This document shows positions 1 to 8,838 of a stretch of DNA of 64,000 bases, piece by piece. Source of the DNA: Alphaproteobacteria bacterium (lineage in GTDB: Bacteria > Pseudomonadota > Alphaproteobacteria > TMED109). Each line of letters starts with the position of its first letter. Within the stretch, counting starts at the first letter, position 1. The position numbers and the translations under genes were made by a program. Location: NCBI GenBank assembly GCA_022824395.1, contig JAJDZX010000015.1:1-64000 (forward strand). Reading direction: 5' to 3'. The notes under the pieces are model-generated. The model was not told the origin of the DNA and searched no databases. It saw only the letters and a program-made list of their open reading frames with translations.

Positions 1-7
1 ACTGGCC

Positions 8-148
8 CAAGGCCAGGATCCGACACCCGTGGCCAAGCCAGCGGCTGGTCGTCAAGACCCAAGGGAGGAGCCCGGTGCGTTAGCGCGCACGCCGGGAACT
101 GCGCGGGGGGACCGGGGCAACCCGGTTCCCTACCGCGATAACCTGGCC
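8..148. other. Possible structured non-coding RNA
   Basis: No convincing protein is encoded here. The segment folds well on paper. GGCCAGG at 11-17 is perfectly complementary to CCTGGCC at 142-148. Inside lie a CCCGG/CCGGG hairpin (about 71-96) and a strong hairpin with a GCAA tetraloop (about 102-137). A closing stem around internal hairpins is reminiscent of 6S-like RNAs, but I cannot match the 6S, RNase P, tmRNA or SRP consensus. The RNA may extend left of the window. The strand is unknown and the identity is not established. Confidence 0.25.
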
Positions 149-239
149 CAAGCTTGACCACGCCGCTTCGCCGCCGGCGCAGTTGGTATACTGATCACAA
201 GCCGCGCCGCAGCAAGCGAGCGGATCAGGCCAAGTGAGC

Positions 240-313
240 TGGGGAATAGTTTAACGGTAGAACTCTCGGCTCTGGACCGAGCAATCCTGGTTCGAATCCA
301 GGTTCCCCAGCCA
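240..313 (+). tRNA. tRNA-Gln (anticodon CTG)
   Basis: A 74-nt cloverleaf with CCA encoded at 311-313. The acceptor arm pairs TGGGGAA with TTCCCCA, followed by discriminator G. The anticodon stem CTCGG/CCGAG holds the loop CTCTGGA, giving anticodon CTG, which reads CAG glutamine codons. The T-arm contains GGTTCGAATCC. A TATACT hexamer at 187-192 is a plausible -10 box, but no good -35 is visible. A second glutamine tRNA (TTG) lies near 18.6 kb, so both isoacceptors occur in this window. Confidence 0.93.
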
Positions 314-358
314 ACCCCGTCCTAGCCGCCCGGCTCGGCTGACAGGACCCCGTCCGCT

Positions 359-1120
359 TCAGGACCAACCGGGCGGCGCCGCCAGATGTTGCCGGAAGAG
401 TTGGTACATGCGCTCCCAATGGCGCTCCGCGGCATCGCGGTGGTAAACGGGCCGTTTCCAGAACGCGAAGCCGTGTTCGGTTCCCGGATAGAGTTCGACG
501 CGATGGGGCCTGCCCTCGCCGGTAAAGATCTCCCGAATCCGGTCAAGAGTGTCGTTCGGCACCCAGTGATCGCGCTCGGCAAAGGCCAGATAGAGCGTTC
601 CCTTGACCTGGTCAGCCCGGAGATGCGGTGAGTCATCTTCGTCGGTCACGATTCGAACCCCGTAATACGACGCACCACAGGCGAACGCTTCCGGGAAGGC
701 GGCCATCACCGAGACGACGTACTGGCCGCTCATGCAGTAGCCGAGTGCGGCCGTCGACGGGGCCGCGGCGTCTTCGCGCGCGATGTACGCGAGCATCGTT
801 TCCGTGTCGCTGATCACCTTGGCGTTCGTCAAGCCGGCCATGGTGTCGGCCATGATCTGGCGCTCTTTCGGATCGTTGCGGATGGCCGCCTGATCGAAGG
901 GATAGTTGCGCTCGGTGCCGACCCGGTAGAACAGGTTCGGCAGCAGGACGAAATAACCGGCAGTGGCAAGTCGCCGTGCCATGTCACGAAGTTCCCCGCG
1001 GATGGCCGGTGCATCCATGTAAAAAAGGACGCTCGGAAACGGGCCCCCTTCTTCCGGATGGACGGAGAAGCAATCCATCGATCCGTCCTGGGTTTCCAGG
1101 TAGAACCTTCGTTCAATCAT
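359..1120 (-). CDS. Dienelactone hydrolase family protein
   Basis: A 253-residue cytoplasmic alpha/beta hydrolase of the dienelactone hydrolase family. That family opens dienelactones in chlorocatechol breakdown or acts as a general carboxylesterase. The triad is visible: nucleophile Cys129 in GYCMSG, Asp184 in AERDHW and His216 in GTEHGF. The length is typical. The ATG at 1120 begins MIERRFYL with no signal peptide. The gene stands alone, divergent from the DsbA-like gene at 1225, with no catechol-pathway genes nearby, so the substrate cannot be inferred. Confidence 0.85.
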   Translation of the reverse strand: MIERRFYLETQDGSMDCFSVHPEEGGPFPSVLFYMDAPAIRGELRDMARRLATAGYFVLLPNLFYRVGTERNYPFDQAAIRNDPKERQIMADTMAGLTNAKVISDTETMLAYIAREDAAAPSTAALGYCMSGQYVVSVMAAFPEAFACGASYYGVRIVTDEDDSPHLRADQVKGTLYLAFAERDHWVPNDTLDRIREIFTGEGRPHRVELYPGTEHGFAFWKRPVYHRDAAERHWERMYQLFRQHLAAPPGWS

Positions 1121-1224
1121 CGCGTTGTGAATCCTGGCGCGGCTGGCTGGGACGGTCGTCTATGGTGTCGCCGAGCGTAGCACAGCGGCTCGTGCTACAC
1201 GCCGCACGGTATTAGGAGTTTCGC

Positions 1225-1827
1225 ATGGCCCGCCCGATCGAGTTCTTTCTTGCCCTGACGTCGCCGTGGACCTACCTCGCAACCCCGAGAGTGCGAGCGC
1301 TAGCGGCCGAACACGACCTCGAGCTCCGTCTTCGGCCGTTCGATATTTTCTCGGTGTTCCAGCGGAACGGCATCAAGGCGCTGGGCGACCGGCCGGTGGC
1401 GGTGCGACAGAACCGTCTCAACGAGCTGCGCCGGTGGCGAGCCCATCTCGGCATGGACCTCAACCTGGAACCGAGGCATTTTCCGGTCGATCCCACGTTG
1501 TCGGGCAAGATGCTGATCGCGGCTCTGGATGGCCCCGGCGATGCGTCCGAATTCGCATTCCGCATGATGCGCGCGTGCTGGGCCGAGGAGCGTGATATCT
1601 CCGACGAAGCGACGCTGACGGACGTTGCCGGAGGCTGCGGATTCGATGGTGAGAGGCTCTTGGTCGCCGTCAAGGGAGGCGGCGCGGATCGAACGCTGGC
1701 GCAGAACACCGAAGACGCGATTGCCGCCAACGTGTTTGGGGCGCCGACCTTCCTATTCGATGGTGAGCTCTACTGGGGACAGGACCGAATCGAGTTTCTC
1801 CGCCGGGCGGCCGAGGCCGCTGCGTGA
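1225..1827 (+). CDS. DsbA-family / 2-hydroxychromene-2-carboxylate isomerase-like protein
   Basis: A 200-residue thioredoxin-fold protein of the GST-kappa/NahD group. Relatives isomerise 2-hydroxychromene-2-carboxylate with glutathione during naphthalene degradation. The N-terminal strand carries TSPWTYL (about residues 10-16), where the family keeps its catalytic Ser instead of a CxxC pair. The C-terminal part has the VFGAPTFLFDGELYWGQDR signature. AGGAG sits at a good distance before the ATG. Its stop overlaps the next start by 4 bp. No aromatic-ring genes are adjacent, so a generic glutathione-dependent role is as likely as the named one. Confidence 0.8.
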   Translation: MARPIEFFLALTSPWTYLATPRVRALAAEHDLELRLRPFDIFSVFQRNGIKALGDRPVAVRQNRLNELRRWRAHLGMDLNLEPRHFPVDPTLSGKMLIAALDGPGDASEFAFRMMRACWAEERDISDEATLTDVAGGCGFDGERLLVAVKGGGADRTLAQNTEDAIAANVFGAPTFLFDGELYWGQDRIEFLRRAAEAAA

Positions 1828-2624
1828 GTGCGGCACGGGCCATCGCGCCGCTGCTGCTGGCCGTGGTGGCGCCGTCGGCCGCCGCCGAGACGGCCGAGTC
1901 CAGCCTCGTCGTCGGAATCGTCGGCTCATCCCTCTCCGGCGACAGCTGTCACCTGTCGTTCCAGATCAGGAATCGGCTGTTTGGTGATCTGAGCCGATTT
2001 GTCGCCGATTTCACGGCGAGAAGCGCGGCCGGAGCGGAGATCGGCGAAGGAGTTTTTGCGGCCGGGCGGGTCCGCCGGCTGCAGCCTTTTCAGAGAGTGG
2101 CGTCGTTCTCGGTCCCGCAAGCGGACGCGGACGCTTGTCGCGCCGTCGCGTCGGTGGAACTCGAGATCCAGAGTTGCGTGCTGGACGGAACCGGTGATGT
2201 GGGGGTCGCGTACTGTGAGAACGCCTTTCGGCCGGCCAGCGGCGAGATCCGGGTGGAACTGGCCGGCCAGGTGCCTGACGGCCCGGCCGAAGAACTTCTG
2301 GTCGACGACCTTGGTGTCACCTTTTCCAACCTGACCCGCGCCCTGGCGACCGCCCACGGCATCCACGGTACTGTCCAGGGCCTTGTCGTGGTCGCCATAC
2401 CGCAGCCCGCGGCGGCCCGGGGGCTGCGCGAAGGCGACCTGGTGGTTGAGGTTGACCAGGAGCGGGTCCCGACCCTGGACGCTCTCGCCGAGTTCGTCCG
2501 CGCAGCCCGAGACCGCGGTCAGAAATCGGTGCTGTGCATGGTCGTGCGGGACGGTGAGCGGCATTGGCTGGTCGCCCACTTTCTCGCCGAAACGGCTCCC
2601 GTGAAAGGGGATTCATCCGGCTGA
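1824..2624 (+). CDS. Secreted PDZ-domain protein
   Basis: A 266-residue protein with a probable Sec signal peptide (hydrophobic residues about 7-22 ending in Ala residues), so probably periplasmic. The C-terminal third (about residues 170-255) is a PDZ domain like those of HtrA proteases: ARGLREGDLVVEV followed by a helix and a closing strand. There is no protease domain. The middle region, with a few cysteines, is not recognised. GTG start overlaps the upstream stop by 4 bp, suggesting cotranslation with the thioredoxin-fold protein. A scaffold or client-recognition role is inference. Confidence 0.65.
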   Translation: MSAARAIAPLLLAVVAPSAAAETAESSLVVGIVGSSLSGDSCHLSFQIRNRLFGDLSRFVADFTARSAAGAEIGEGVFAAGRVRRLQPFQRVASFSVPQADADACRAVASVELEIQSCVLDGTGDVGVAYCENAFRPASGEIRVELAGQVPDGPAEELLVDDLGVTFSNLTRALATAHGIHGTVQGLVVVAIPQPAAARGLREGDLVVEVDQERVPTLDALAEFVRAARDRGQKSVLCMVVRDGERHWLVAHFLAETAPVKGDSSG

Positions 2625-2682
2625 CCAGCTTGAAGGCGGCGGGACGGTACCGTACCATCGCCCGCACCAAGCGAGTCGCCTG

Positions 2683-3333
2683 ATGCTCTCCATACCCGAA
2701 GAAATCCTCCTTCTTACTCTGGACGATGAAAAGGGTACGCCGGTCGACGTCCCAGCGATCCAGATCGACTGCGCGATCGCGGGTGCCATCCTCATGGATC
2801 TGGCGCTGCGGTGCCGGATCGATACTGGTCTTGATGAGCTGTTCACCGTCAGCACTGAACCCACCGGGGATCCACTGCTCGACGAGGTGCTCGAATGCAT
2901 CGTGGCCGACCCGGAACCGCATGACGCTGCCTACTGGGTGCAGGTGTTGAGTCATCGCTCGGGCGACTACCGGGACCGAATTGCCGAGCGGCTGGTCGAA
3001 GCGAAGATCCTCAAGCGGGTTGAGGAACGACTGCTTTGGTTCTTCGGCTCACGGCGTTATCCGCAGATCGATGGCGGCGAGGAGCGCGAAGTGAAGCGCC
3101 GGATCGTGAATGTTCTGCTTGATGACGGGCTTCCCGACCCGCGGGACATCGTGATCCTGACGCTGGCCGATACGTGCGGCGTGCTCGACCGCATCCTCTC
3201 GACGCGCGAATTGAAGAACGTGGAGGGACGCCTGCGCCAGCTCGAACGCATGGACTTGATCGGGCAGGCGGTCACCAGAACGGTGTACGACATCCGCTCC
3301 TCCATACCGCCGCTGGTTGCCCCCATTATGTAA
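2683..3333 (+). CDS. GPP34 (Golgi phosphoprotein 3-like) family protein
   Basis: A 216-residue, mostly helical protein. Its start, LSIPEEILLLTLDDEKG, and the following IDCAIAGAILMDLAL are typical of the GPP34 domain. Eukaryotic GOLPH3/Vps74 members bind PI4P at the Golgi; the function of bacterial members is largely unknown. No signal peptide or transmembrane segment is visible. ATG at 2683 gives the canonical N-terminus. The gene lies just after the PDZ gene and before the ABC importer, but an operon is not proven. Confidence 0.75.
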   Translation: MLSIPEEILLLTLDDEKGTPVDVPAIQIDCAIAGAILMDLALRCRIDTGLDELFTVSTEPTGDPLLDEVLECIVADPEPHDAAYWVQVLSHRSGDYRDRIAERLVEAKILKRVEERLLWFFGSRRYPQIDGGEEREVKRRIVNVLLDDGLPDPRDIVILTLADTCGVLDRILSTRELKNVEGRLRQLERMDLIGQAVTRTVYDIRSSIPPLVAPIM

Positions 3334-3505
3334 GGCTGGCCGTTCCTTCATCGGCCGGGGGCGGCGTCCGCATGTGGGTGGAACATTCAGTCTGGTTGCA
3401 CTATCGATGGCTCGACAATCCACCCGCCGGTGCTTCGCACGCCTGCCACGAGCGGAAAAGAACAGGGGTTCGCCGCGGCCCGCCTGGCCGAACCGGGATC
3501 GTGTC

Positions 3506-5197
3506 GTGGCGAAGCCGTGGTACCACCGACAGCGGCTGCGAGCGGTTCCACGCGTCGCGGCCCTGATCGTTGCCGGCGTGCTCGGTTACCTGTCACCGGC
3601 GACCGGGGCTACCGATACGCTGACGATCGGCATCACACAGTTCCCTTCCACTTTTCATCCCGCCATCAATCTCATGGCGGCAAAGCAGTACATCCTCGCG
3701 ATGACGCTACGGCCGGTGACCGACTACGGGCACGACTGGAAACTGCGCTGCTTTCTCTGCACGGAGCTCCCGACCATCGAGAACGGTCTCGCCAAGCCCA
3801 CCGAACTGGTGGATGGCGGAACCGGGGTGGCCGTGACCTACCGGCTACACCCCGATGCGATCTGGGGCGACGGCACGCCGGTGACGAGTGCCGATGTCGT
3901 GTTCACCTGGGAGACCGCCCTTCGTGAGGGAACGGGCTTCGCGGCCCGGGAGGAATACGCGCGCATCCTCAAGATCGACGTGATCGATGCGAAGACATTC
4001 ACGCTGCATGTCGACCGGCTCACTTACACGTACAACGCGTTTGGCGGCGCCATCCTGCCGGCCCATCTGGAGGCCGCCCAGGCGGTTGAACCGGCCGAGT
4101 ACCGCAATCGGACGCTCTATGACACTCGGCCGACCGAGCCAGGGCTGTGGTACGGGCCATACCGGATCTCCGAAGTCGTGTCCGGCAGCCATGTGGTGCT
4201 CGAGCCCAACCCCACGTGGTACGGCCCGGAACCCGCGTTCGGGCGGATCGTGGTACGGGTGATCGAGAACACCGCGGCGCTTCGGGCCAACCTGCTGTCC
4301 GGCGCGATCGACTATGTCTCCGGGCAAGTCGGTTTCAATACCGACGAGGCCCTGGCGTTCGAGCGCGACGGCAGCGGGACATTCAATGTTTCGTTCGTGC
4401 CCAGTCTCGTCTACGAGCACGTCGACTTCAATCTTGACTCTGTGTACTTCCGGGACCGACGCGTGCGCCAGGCGTTGATGTATGCGATCGACCGGGAGGC
4501 GATGGTCGGCGCGCTGTTCGGGGGCAAGCAGCAGGTAGCACACTCCCTGATGCATCCGCTGGCCCCCGGCTTCGATTCGGACGTAATGACCTATGCGTAC
4601 GATGCCGCCCGCGCCGCGCAGCTCCTCGACGAGGCGGGGTGGAAGCCGGGACCGGACGGGATTCGGGTCAACGCGGACGGGGACCGCCTGTCCTTCCCAC
4701 TCATGACGACGGCCGGCTCGCGCGTACGCGAGCTGGTCCAGCAGGTGCTGCAGGCGCAGTTCCGCAACGTGGGTGTGGAGGCGCTGCTTCGGAACCAGCC
4801 CGCGCGCGTGTTCTTCGGCGAGACGGTCAGCCAACGGACCAACCCCGGCCTCAACATGTACGCGTTCCTCTCGACGCCCGAGGGCGTGCCGGTCGAGATG
4901 CTCCGGTCGGATCGAATTCCCTCCGAGGACAACGGTTTCTCGGGGCAGAATTTTCCCGGTTACCGGTCCGATCGCATGGACGAGCTGCTCGACACCCTCG
5001 AGCTTGAGCTGGATCCCGGCCGGCGCGAAGCAATGTGGTCGGAGTTGCAGCGGATGTATGCCGAGGACCTGCCGGCGATGCCGTTGTATTTCCGGGTTGA
5101 GCCCTACGTGGTTCCCGTTTGGCTGAGAGGAATCCGGCCGACCGGGCACCAGGTGCCAGCGACCATGTGGATCGAGGAGTGGCGCGCCGTCGAATAG
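3506..5197 (+). CDS. ABC importer substrate-binding protein, peptide/nickel type
   Basis: Periplasmic SBP of the DppA/OppA family (SBP_bac_5), about 563 residues. I chose the GTG at 3506 because it places a normal signal peptide (short basic n-region, then AALIVAGVLGYLSPATGA) at the N-terminus. An upstream in-frame ATG at 3407 would add 33 basic residues before it, and the frame is open to 3317. Family features include DAIWGDGTPVTSADVVFTWE and RVRQALMYAIDREAMV. The two permease genes follow after a 16-bp gap. Ligand could be a peptide, opine or sugar. Confidence 0.85.
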   Translation: MAKPWYHRQRLRAVPRVAALIVAGVLGYLSPATGATDTLTIGITQFPSTFHPAINLMAAKQYILAMTLRPVTDYGHDWKLRCFLCTELPTIENGLAKPTELVDGGTGVAVTYRLHPDAIWGDGTPVTSADVVFTWETALREGTGFAAREEYARILKIDVIDAKTFTLHVDRLTYTYNAFGGAILPAHLEAAQAVEPAEYRNRTLYDTRPTEPGLWYGPYRISEVVSGSHVVLEPNPTWYGPEPAFGRIVVRVIENTAALRANLLSGAIDYVSGQVGFNTDEALAFERDGSGTFNVSFVPSLVYEHVDFNLDSVYFRDRRVRQALMYAIDREAMVGALFGGKQQVAHSLMHPLAPGFDSDVMTYAYDAARAAQLLDEAGWKPGPDGIRVNADGDRLSFPLMTTAGSRVRELVQQVLQAQFRNVGVEALLRNQPARVFFGETVSQRTNPGLNMYAFLSTPEGVPVEMLRSDRIPSEDNGFSGQNFPGYRSDRMDELLDTLELELDPGRREAMWSELQRMYAEDLPAMPLYFRVEPYVVPVWLRGIRPTGHQVPATMWIEEWRAVE

Positions 5198-5213
5198 CCG
5201 GTCCACTCCGGCC

Positions 5214-6176
5214 ATGATTCGCTATCTCTGCCGGCGCGCCGTCGGGGCGGCCCTGGTGCTGGTCATCATGTCGATGGTGCTCTACGCGCTGATCGGTCTC
5301 ATGCCGGGCGACCCGATCGACGTCATGGTGCAGGCCGACCCGCGGTTGACCCCGGCGGACGCGGCCCGCCTCAAGGCCCTCTACGGCCTCGACCTGCCGC
5401 TTCACGAGCGCTACCTGAACTGGCTGGCGGCCGCGCTCACCGGTGATTTCGGTTATTCGCGACTCCACCATCGACCGGTTCTGGAACTGCTCTGGCCGCG
5501 TCTCGGCGTGACCGTGGAGTTGCTCGGTCTCAGCCTCCTGCTGTCGCTCGTGGTGGCGATTCCAGCCGGTGTGCTGGCTGCCCGGCGCGCCTACTCGTGG
5601 CTCGACCATCTGGTTAGCCTGCTGTCGCTCGGCGCCTACTCGGTTCCAGCGTTCTGGCTGGCCCTGATGCTGATCATGGCGTTCTCGGTGGAACTCGGAT
5701 GGTTGCCGGCGAGCGGCATCGGCGACCTGCCCGGCGACAGCACGCCGGTCTGGCACCACATGGTGCTGCCGGTCCTTACCTTGAGTGCCGCCACCGTCGG
5801 CGGGTTCATCCGGTTCGTGCGCGCGGCAATGATGGAGGAGTTGCGCCGGGATTACGTTCGAACGGCCCGGGCCAAGGGCCTGCGTGAACGCCGCGTGATC
5901 TACCGCCACGCGCTCAAGAATGCCCTGGTGCCGGTCATCACGATCGTCGGGCTGTCACTAGGGACGCTGGTTTCCGGCGCGCTCGTGACCGAGACCATGT
6001 TTGCGTATCCGGGCATGGGAAAGCTCATCTACGACGCGGTCATGGCGAGCGACTACAACCTTGCCCTCGTGAGCCTGCTCTTCGCGACCCTGCTCGTGCT
6101 GCTGGGCAATCTGGCCGCCGATCTCACGTACGCCTGGATGGATCCGCGCGTTCGGATCGGGGCGGGGCTGGCGTGA
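5214..6176 (+). CDS. ABC transporter permease, DppB/OppB type
   Basis: A 320-residue inner-membrane permease with about six transmembrane helices. The N-terminus MIRYLCRRAVGAALVLV is the usual first helix of DppB-type subunits. The cytoplasmic coupling loop DYVRTARAKGL, which contacts the ATPase, lies around residues 215-225. It is the first half of the permease heterodimer, and its stop overlaps the next gene by 4 bp. No ATP-binding subunit follows, so ATPases must come from elsewhere. Confidence 0.9.
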   Translation: MIRYLCRRAVGAALVLVIMSMVLYALIGLMPGDPIDVMVQADPRLTPADAARLKALYGLDLPLHERYLNWLAAALTGDFGYSRLHHRPVLELLWPRLGVTVELLGLSLLLSLVVAIPAGVLAARRAYSWLDHLVSLLSLGAYSVPAFWLALMLIMAFSVELGWLPASGIGDLPGDSTPVWHHMVLPVLTLSAATVGGFIRFVRAAMMEELRRDYVRTARAKGLRERRVIYRHALKNALVPVITIVGLSLGTLVSGALVTETMFAYPGMGKLIYDAVMASDYNLALVSLLFATLLVLLGNLAADLTYAWMDPRVRIGAGLA

Positions 6177-7084
6177 GGCCGGCCCCCGGCCCCCGCCTCG
6201 GAGCCTGGAGGCGATTCCGCCGCCACGGTCCGGCGGTCGTCGCCGGCGCCGTGCTGGCGGTCCTGGGCTTCATGGCATTGGCCTTCCCCCTGGCCGAAGC
6301 GGCGCTCGGGCTGCAGGTCGAGACCATCGATCTCCTGGCCCGGCTGTCCGGCCCGAGCTGGGCCCACCCGATCGGTACCGACGAACTGGGCCGCGATCTC
6401 CTGCTTCGCCTCCTGCAGGGTGCCCGGGTGTCGCTGTTCGTCGGGCTGGCCGCAGCGCTGGTGACGACGTTCATCGGTGCGGTGCTGGGACTCGCGGCCG
6501 GGTATTTCGGCGGCTGGCTCGATGCGGTGCTCATGCGCATCACGGACTTCGTGATCGCCCTGCCGTTGCTGCCCTTGCTGATCGTCATGGCCGCAGCGGA
6601 TCTCTCGCGTCTCGGTCTCGATGCAGACCGGCCGGAGCACGCGACACTTCGGATCATCCTGATCCTGGCGCTGGTCGGCTGGACCACCGTCGCCCGCCTG
6701 GCGAGGGGGTCGGCACTGGTGGTGCGCGAGCGCGAGTACGTGCAGGCCGCACGGGCCCTGGGCACGGGTCCGGTCGCCATCCTGGTGCGCCACGTGCTGC
6801 CGAACTCACTGTCGCCGATTGTCGTGGCGGCAACGCTTTCGGTGGGAAACCTGATCCTGACCGAATCGGTGCTCAGCTTCCTCGGCCTTGGCATCCAGCC
6901 GCCGCTGGCCAGCTGGGGCGGCATGCTGACCGGTGCCCAGGCGATGATTCGCGACGCGCCGCAGCTGGCGATCTGGCCCGGTCTCCTCATCTTCGTGACG
7001 GTCGTCGCCTTCAACGTGCTGGGGGACGGCATTCGCGACGCGTTCGACGTCGAGGCCGACGTGCCGGGGTTGCGGACACGGTAA
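6173..7084 (+). CDS. ABC transporter permease, DppC/OppC type
   Basis: A 303-residue inner-membrane protein, the partner of the preceding DppB-type permease. It shows the DppC-specific HPIGTDELGRDLLLRLLQGARVS motif region in its first periplasmic stretch and a coupling loop YVQAARALGTG near residue 190. GTG start within a 4-bp overlap implies translational coupling. The expected dppD/dppF ATPase genes are absent; a broken vapC remnant follows instead. The cassette may have been truncated or may borrow ATPases encoded elsewhere. Confidence 0.9.
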   Translation: MRPAPGPRLGAWRRFRRHGPAVVAGAVLAVLGFMALAFPLAEAALGLQVETIDLLARLSGPSWAHPIGTDELGRDLLLRLLQGARVSLFVGLAAALVTTFIGAVLGLAAGYFGGWLDAVLMRITDFVIALPLLPLLIVMAAADLSRLGLDADRPEHATLRIILILALVGWTTVARLARGSALVVREREYVQAARALGTGPVAILVRHVLPNSLSPIVVAATLSVGNLILTESVLSFLGLGIQPPLASWGGMLTGAQAMIRDAPQLAIWPGLLIFVTVVAFNVLGDGIRDAFDVEADVPGLRTR

Positions 7085-7154
7085 GGGGCCGCTCGGCGCC
7101 GTGGGGCATAGTTCACCGGGGCGAGGCGAGCCGCACCGGCCACTCGCATCATGC

Positions 7155-7349
7155 CTGCAACCAGGACCGCGAGCGTGGCGGCTTTTGAGCGCGATGTGCA
7201 AGGAAGGCCAGGCGAGGGGCGCCATGGTGATGGATGCGCATCTTGCGGCTCTGGCGATCGAGCACGGCGCATCGATTGCCACGACGGATCGTGATTTCAC
7301 CCGTTTCCCGGACGTTGAGCTTGTGAATCCGGTCAACCCGGCCATCTGA
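7155..7349 (+). pseudogene. Truncated VapC-type PIN-domain toxin remnant
   Basis: About 62 codons match the C-terminal part of VapC ribonuclease toxins: PGPRAWRLL, then DAHLAALAIEHGASIATTDR and FTRFPDVELVNP. This covers the late acidic residues of the PIN active site (the D of MDAH and of TTDRD). The N-terminal half with the first catalytic Asp is missing, and no antitoxin gene precedes it. The open frame extends upstream to about 7101, but that part is unrelated to PIN proteins. I read it as a decayed toxin-antitoxin locus downstream of the ABC permeases. Confidence 0.7.
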
Positions 7350-7777
7350 CGACGAATGGCGAAGGCGGTGCCGTGCGGCCCGCCCGCGAGCGCAATACCG
7401 GGTGGCGATGGAGCTTTCGCTCCTACACCCTGCGCAGGGGGCGCAATCTGTTGGACGTCCATGGCTTGAGCGAGCTGGCTTGGTTGCGCGATCGATGGAC
7501 TGCCGCGGCGTCCTCATGCTCGAAGCACCGATCGGCGATGCCGCAGGCCTTCGAGAACGACGTGTTGTCCTTGCCAGCCATGGGATGGGGTTCGGACATG
7601 GAGAAGAGGGCCTTGCGGACCTGGCAGGCCCAGGTGTCCGTCTCCAGGATGACGACCGACAGCCCGGGATTGACGGCGGTGGTGCGAAGGACGCAGGCGC
7701 GCTCGCGGGCGTGTTGAGCCTTGGTGCTGCCGCAGCAAATCCCGTAGGGTGTGCGTCAGGAGCGGAGCGAGGCGCCA
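7350..7777. other. Non-coding stretch, no gene supported
   Basis: About 430 bases between the vapC remnant and the NYN gene. Open frames on both strands are short, arginine-rich and without recognisable domains, so I call none. The 3' part should hold the promoter of the NYN gene, but no clear -35/-10 pair is visible. It may contain more decayed sequence from the toxin-antitoxin locus. Confidence 0.5.
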
Positions 7778-8548
7778 ATGCCAGCCAAAAGGAACGCGGA
7801 CAGTCTCGCCGTGCTGATTGACGCGGACAATACCAGCCCTGGCTTCGCGCAGGCGATCTTCCACGAGATCGTCAGGCTGGGCGAAGCCAGCGTGCGGCGG
7901 ATCTATGGGGACTTCTCCGGTCCCCGGCTTGCCTCGTGGGACGAGGCGATCAAGTCGCTGGCGATCCTTCAGCACCAGCAGCGCAGCAACACCACCGGCA
8001 AGAACGCCTCGGACATCGCGCTGGTCATCGATGCCATGGATCTGATGCACAAGGGCCGGCTCGACGGCTTTTGTCTGGTTTCATCGGACAGTGACTTCAC
8101 GCGGCTGGCGCAGCGTCTGCGCGAGGAAGGGATGATGGTCTACGGTTTCGGCGAGCAGAAGACGCCCGAGGCGTTCCGCCACGCCTGCAACCGGTTCATC
8201 TATGTCGAGAACCTTCTCGAAAGCGGAACGGAGGAGAAGAAGGGTGCCGGGGCCCCGGTGGATACCGCGGCGCAGAAGAAGGACCCGCCGCGCAAGGCCC
8301 GAAAGCTGATCGCCAGCGCGATCGGAGACCCGGACGGCGACGGTTGGGCGAACCTCGGCAATGTCGGGCACCGGATCCAGGGCGAGCAGCCGGATTTCGA
8401 CCCGCGCAGCTACGGTTGCCCGAACCTGAGCACTTTGGTCGAAAAGAGCGGGGGGTTCGATATCCGCAGGGACCAGGGCGCCGTCTATGTCCGGCGCCAG
8501 GCAACCGGCGGCGGGCGTGGGAGCAAAGCCAAGGCGCGGTCCGCCTGA
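7778..8548 (+). CDS. NYN ribonuclease domain protein with C-terminal OST-HTH/LOTUS domain
   Basis: A 256-residue protein with two parts. Residues about 8-150 form a NYN (LabA/DUF88, PIN-like) nuclease domain with acidic motifs LIDADN, LVIDAMD and SSDSDF that would bind Mg2+. After a charged linker, residues about 172-250 form an OST-HTH/LOTUS fold (GWANLGNVGHRIQ and FEATURES such as SYGCPNLSTLVE). ATG at 7778 gives the compact family start; an in-frame GTG at 7751 is possible. LOTUS domains are linked to RNA binding, so the protein is probably an RNA-processing nuclease; its target is unknown. Confidence 0.85.
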   Translation: MPAKRNADSLAVLIDADNTSPGFAQAIFHEIVRLGEASVRRIYGDFSGPRLASWDEAIKSLAILQHQQRSNTTGKNASDIALVIDAMDLMHKGRLDGFCLVSSDSDFTRLAQRLREEGMMVYGFGEQKTPEAFRHACNRFIYVENLLESGTEEKKGAGAPVDTAAQKKDPPRKARKLIASAIGDPDGDGWANLGNVGHRIQGEQPDFDPRSYGCPNLSTLVEKSGGFDIRRDQGAVYVRRQATGGGRGSKAKARSA

Positions 8549-8838
8549 CCCTTGGGGAATTCGATACAGGCAGCCGGATAGAGTCGCCGGCTTCGGGTCT
8601 GCCGGTGCTGGCGAACGGGCAGAAGCCCGACGGGCGTTCTTGGGGCGGCGGGTCGAAAGGACCACAAGTCTTCGGACTGCACCCGGGGAGGCATCAAGTC
8701 GCTTGATCCTCGCCGCTCTCGAGGAGCTCCACGGCCTCTTCCGGCGCCGTGCAATCGTAGACTGCCCCTTTGCGCCCCTCCGACGCACCGGCAGCGGGCC
8801 AGCACCGGATATCCGCCTCGGAGCCGTACTGCGAGCCT

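Noticed and set aside
3845-5215. Minus-strand open frame of about 450 codons opposite the ABC binding protein
   Set aside because: Composition is an antisense artefact of a GC-rich gene; no motif and the plus-strand protein is well supported.
8549-8838. Possible small gene on the minus strand between the NYN gene and phoX
   Set aside because: A stretch of about 40 codons has protein-like composition but no start codon and is cut by a stop.
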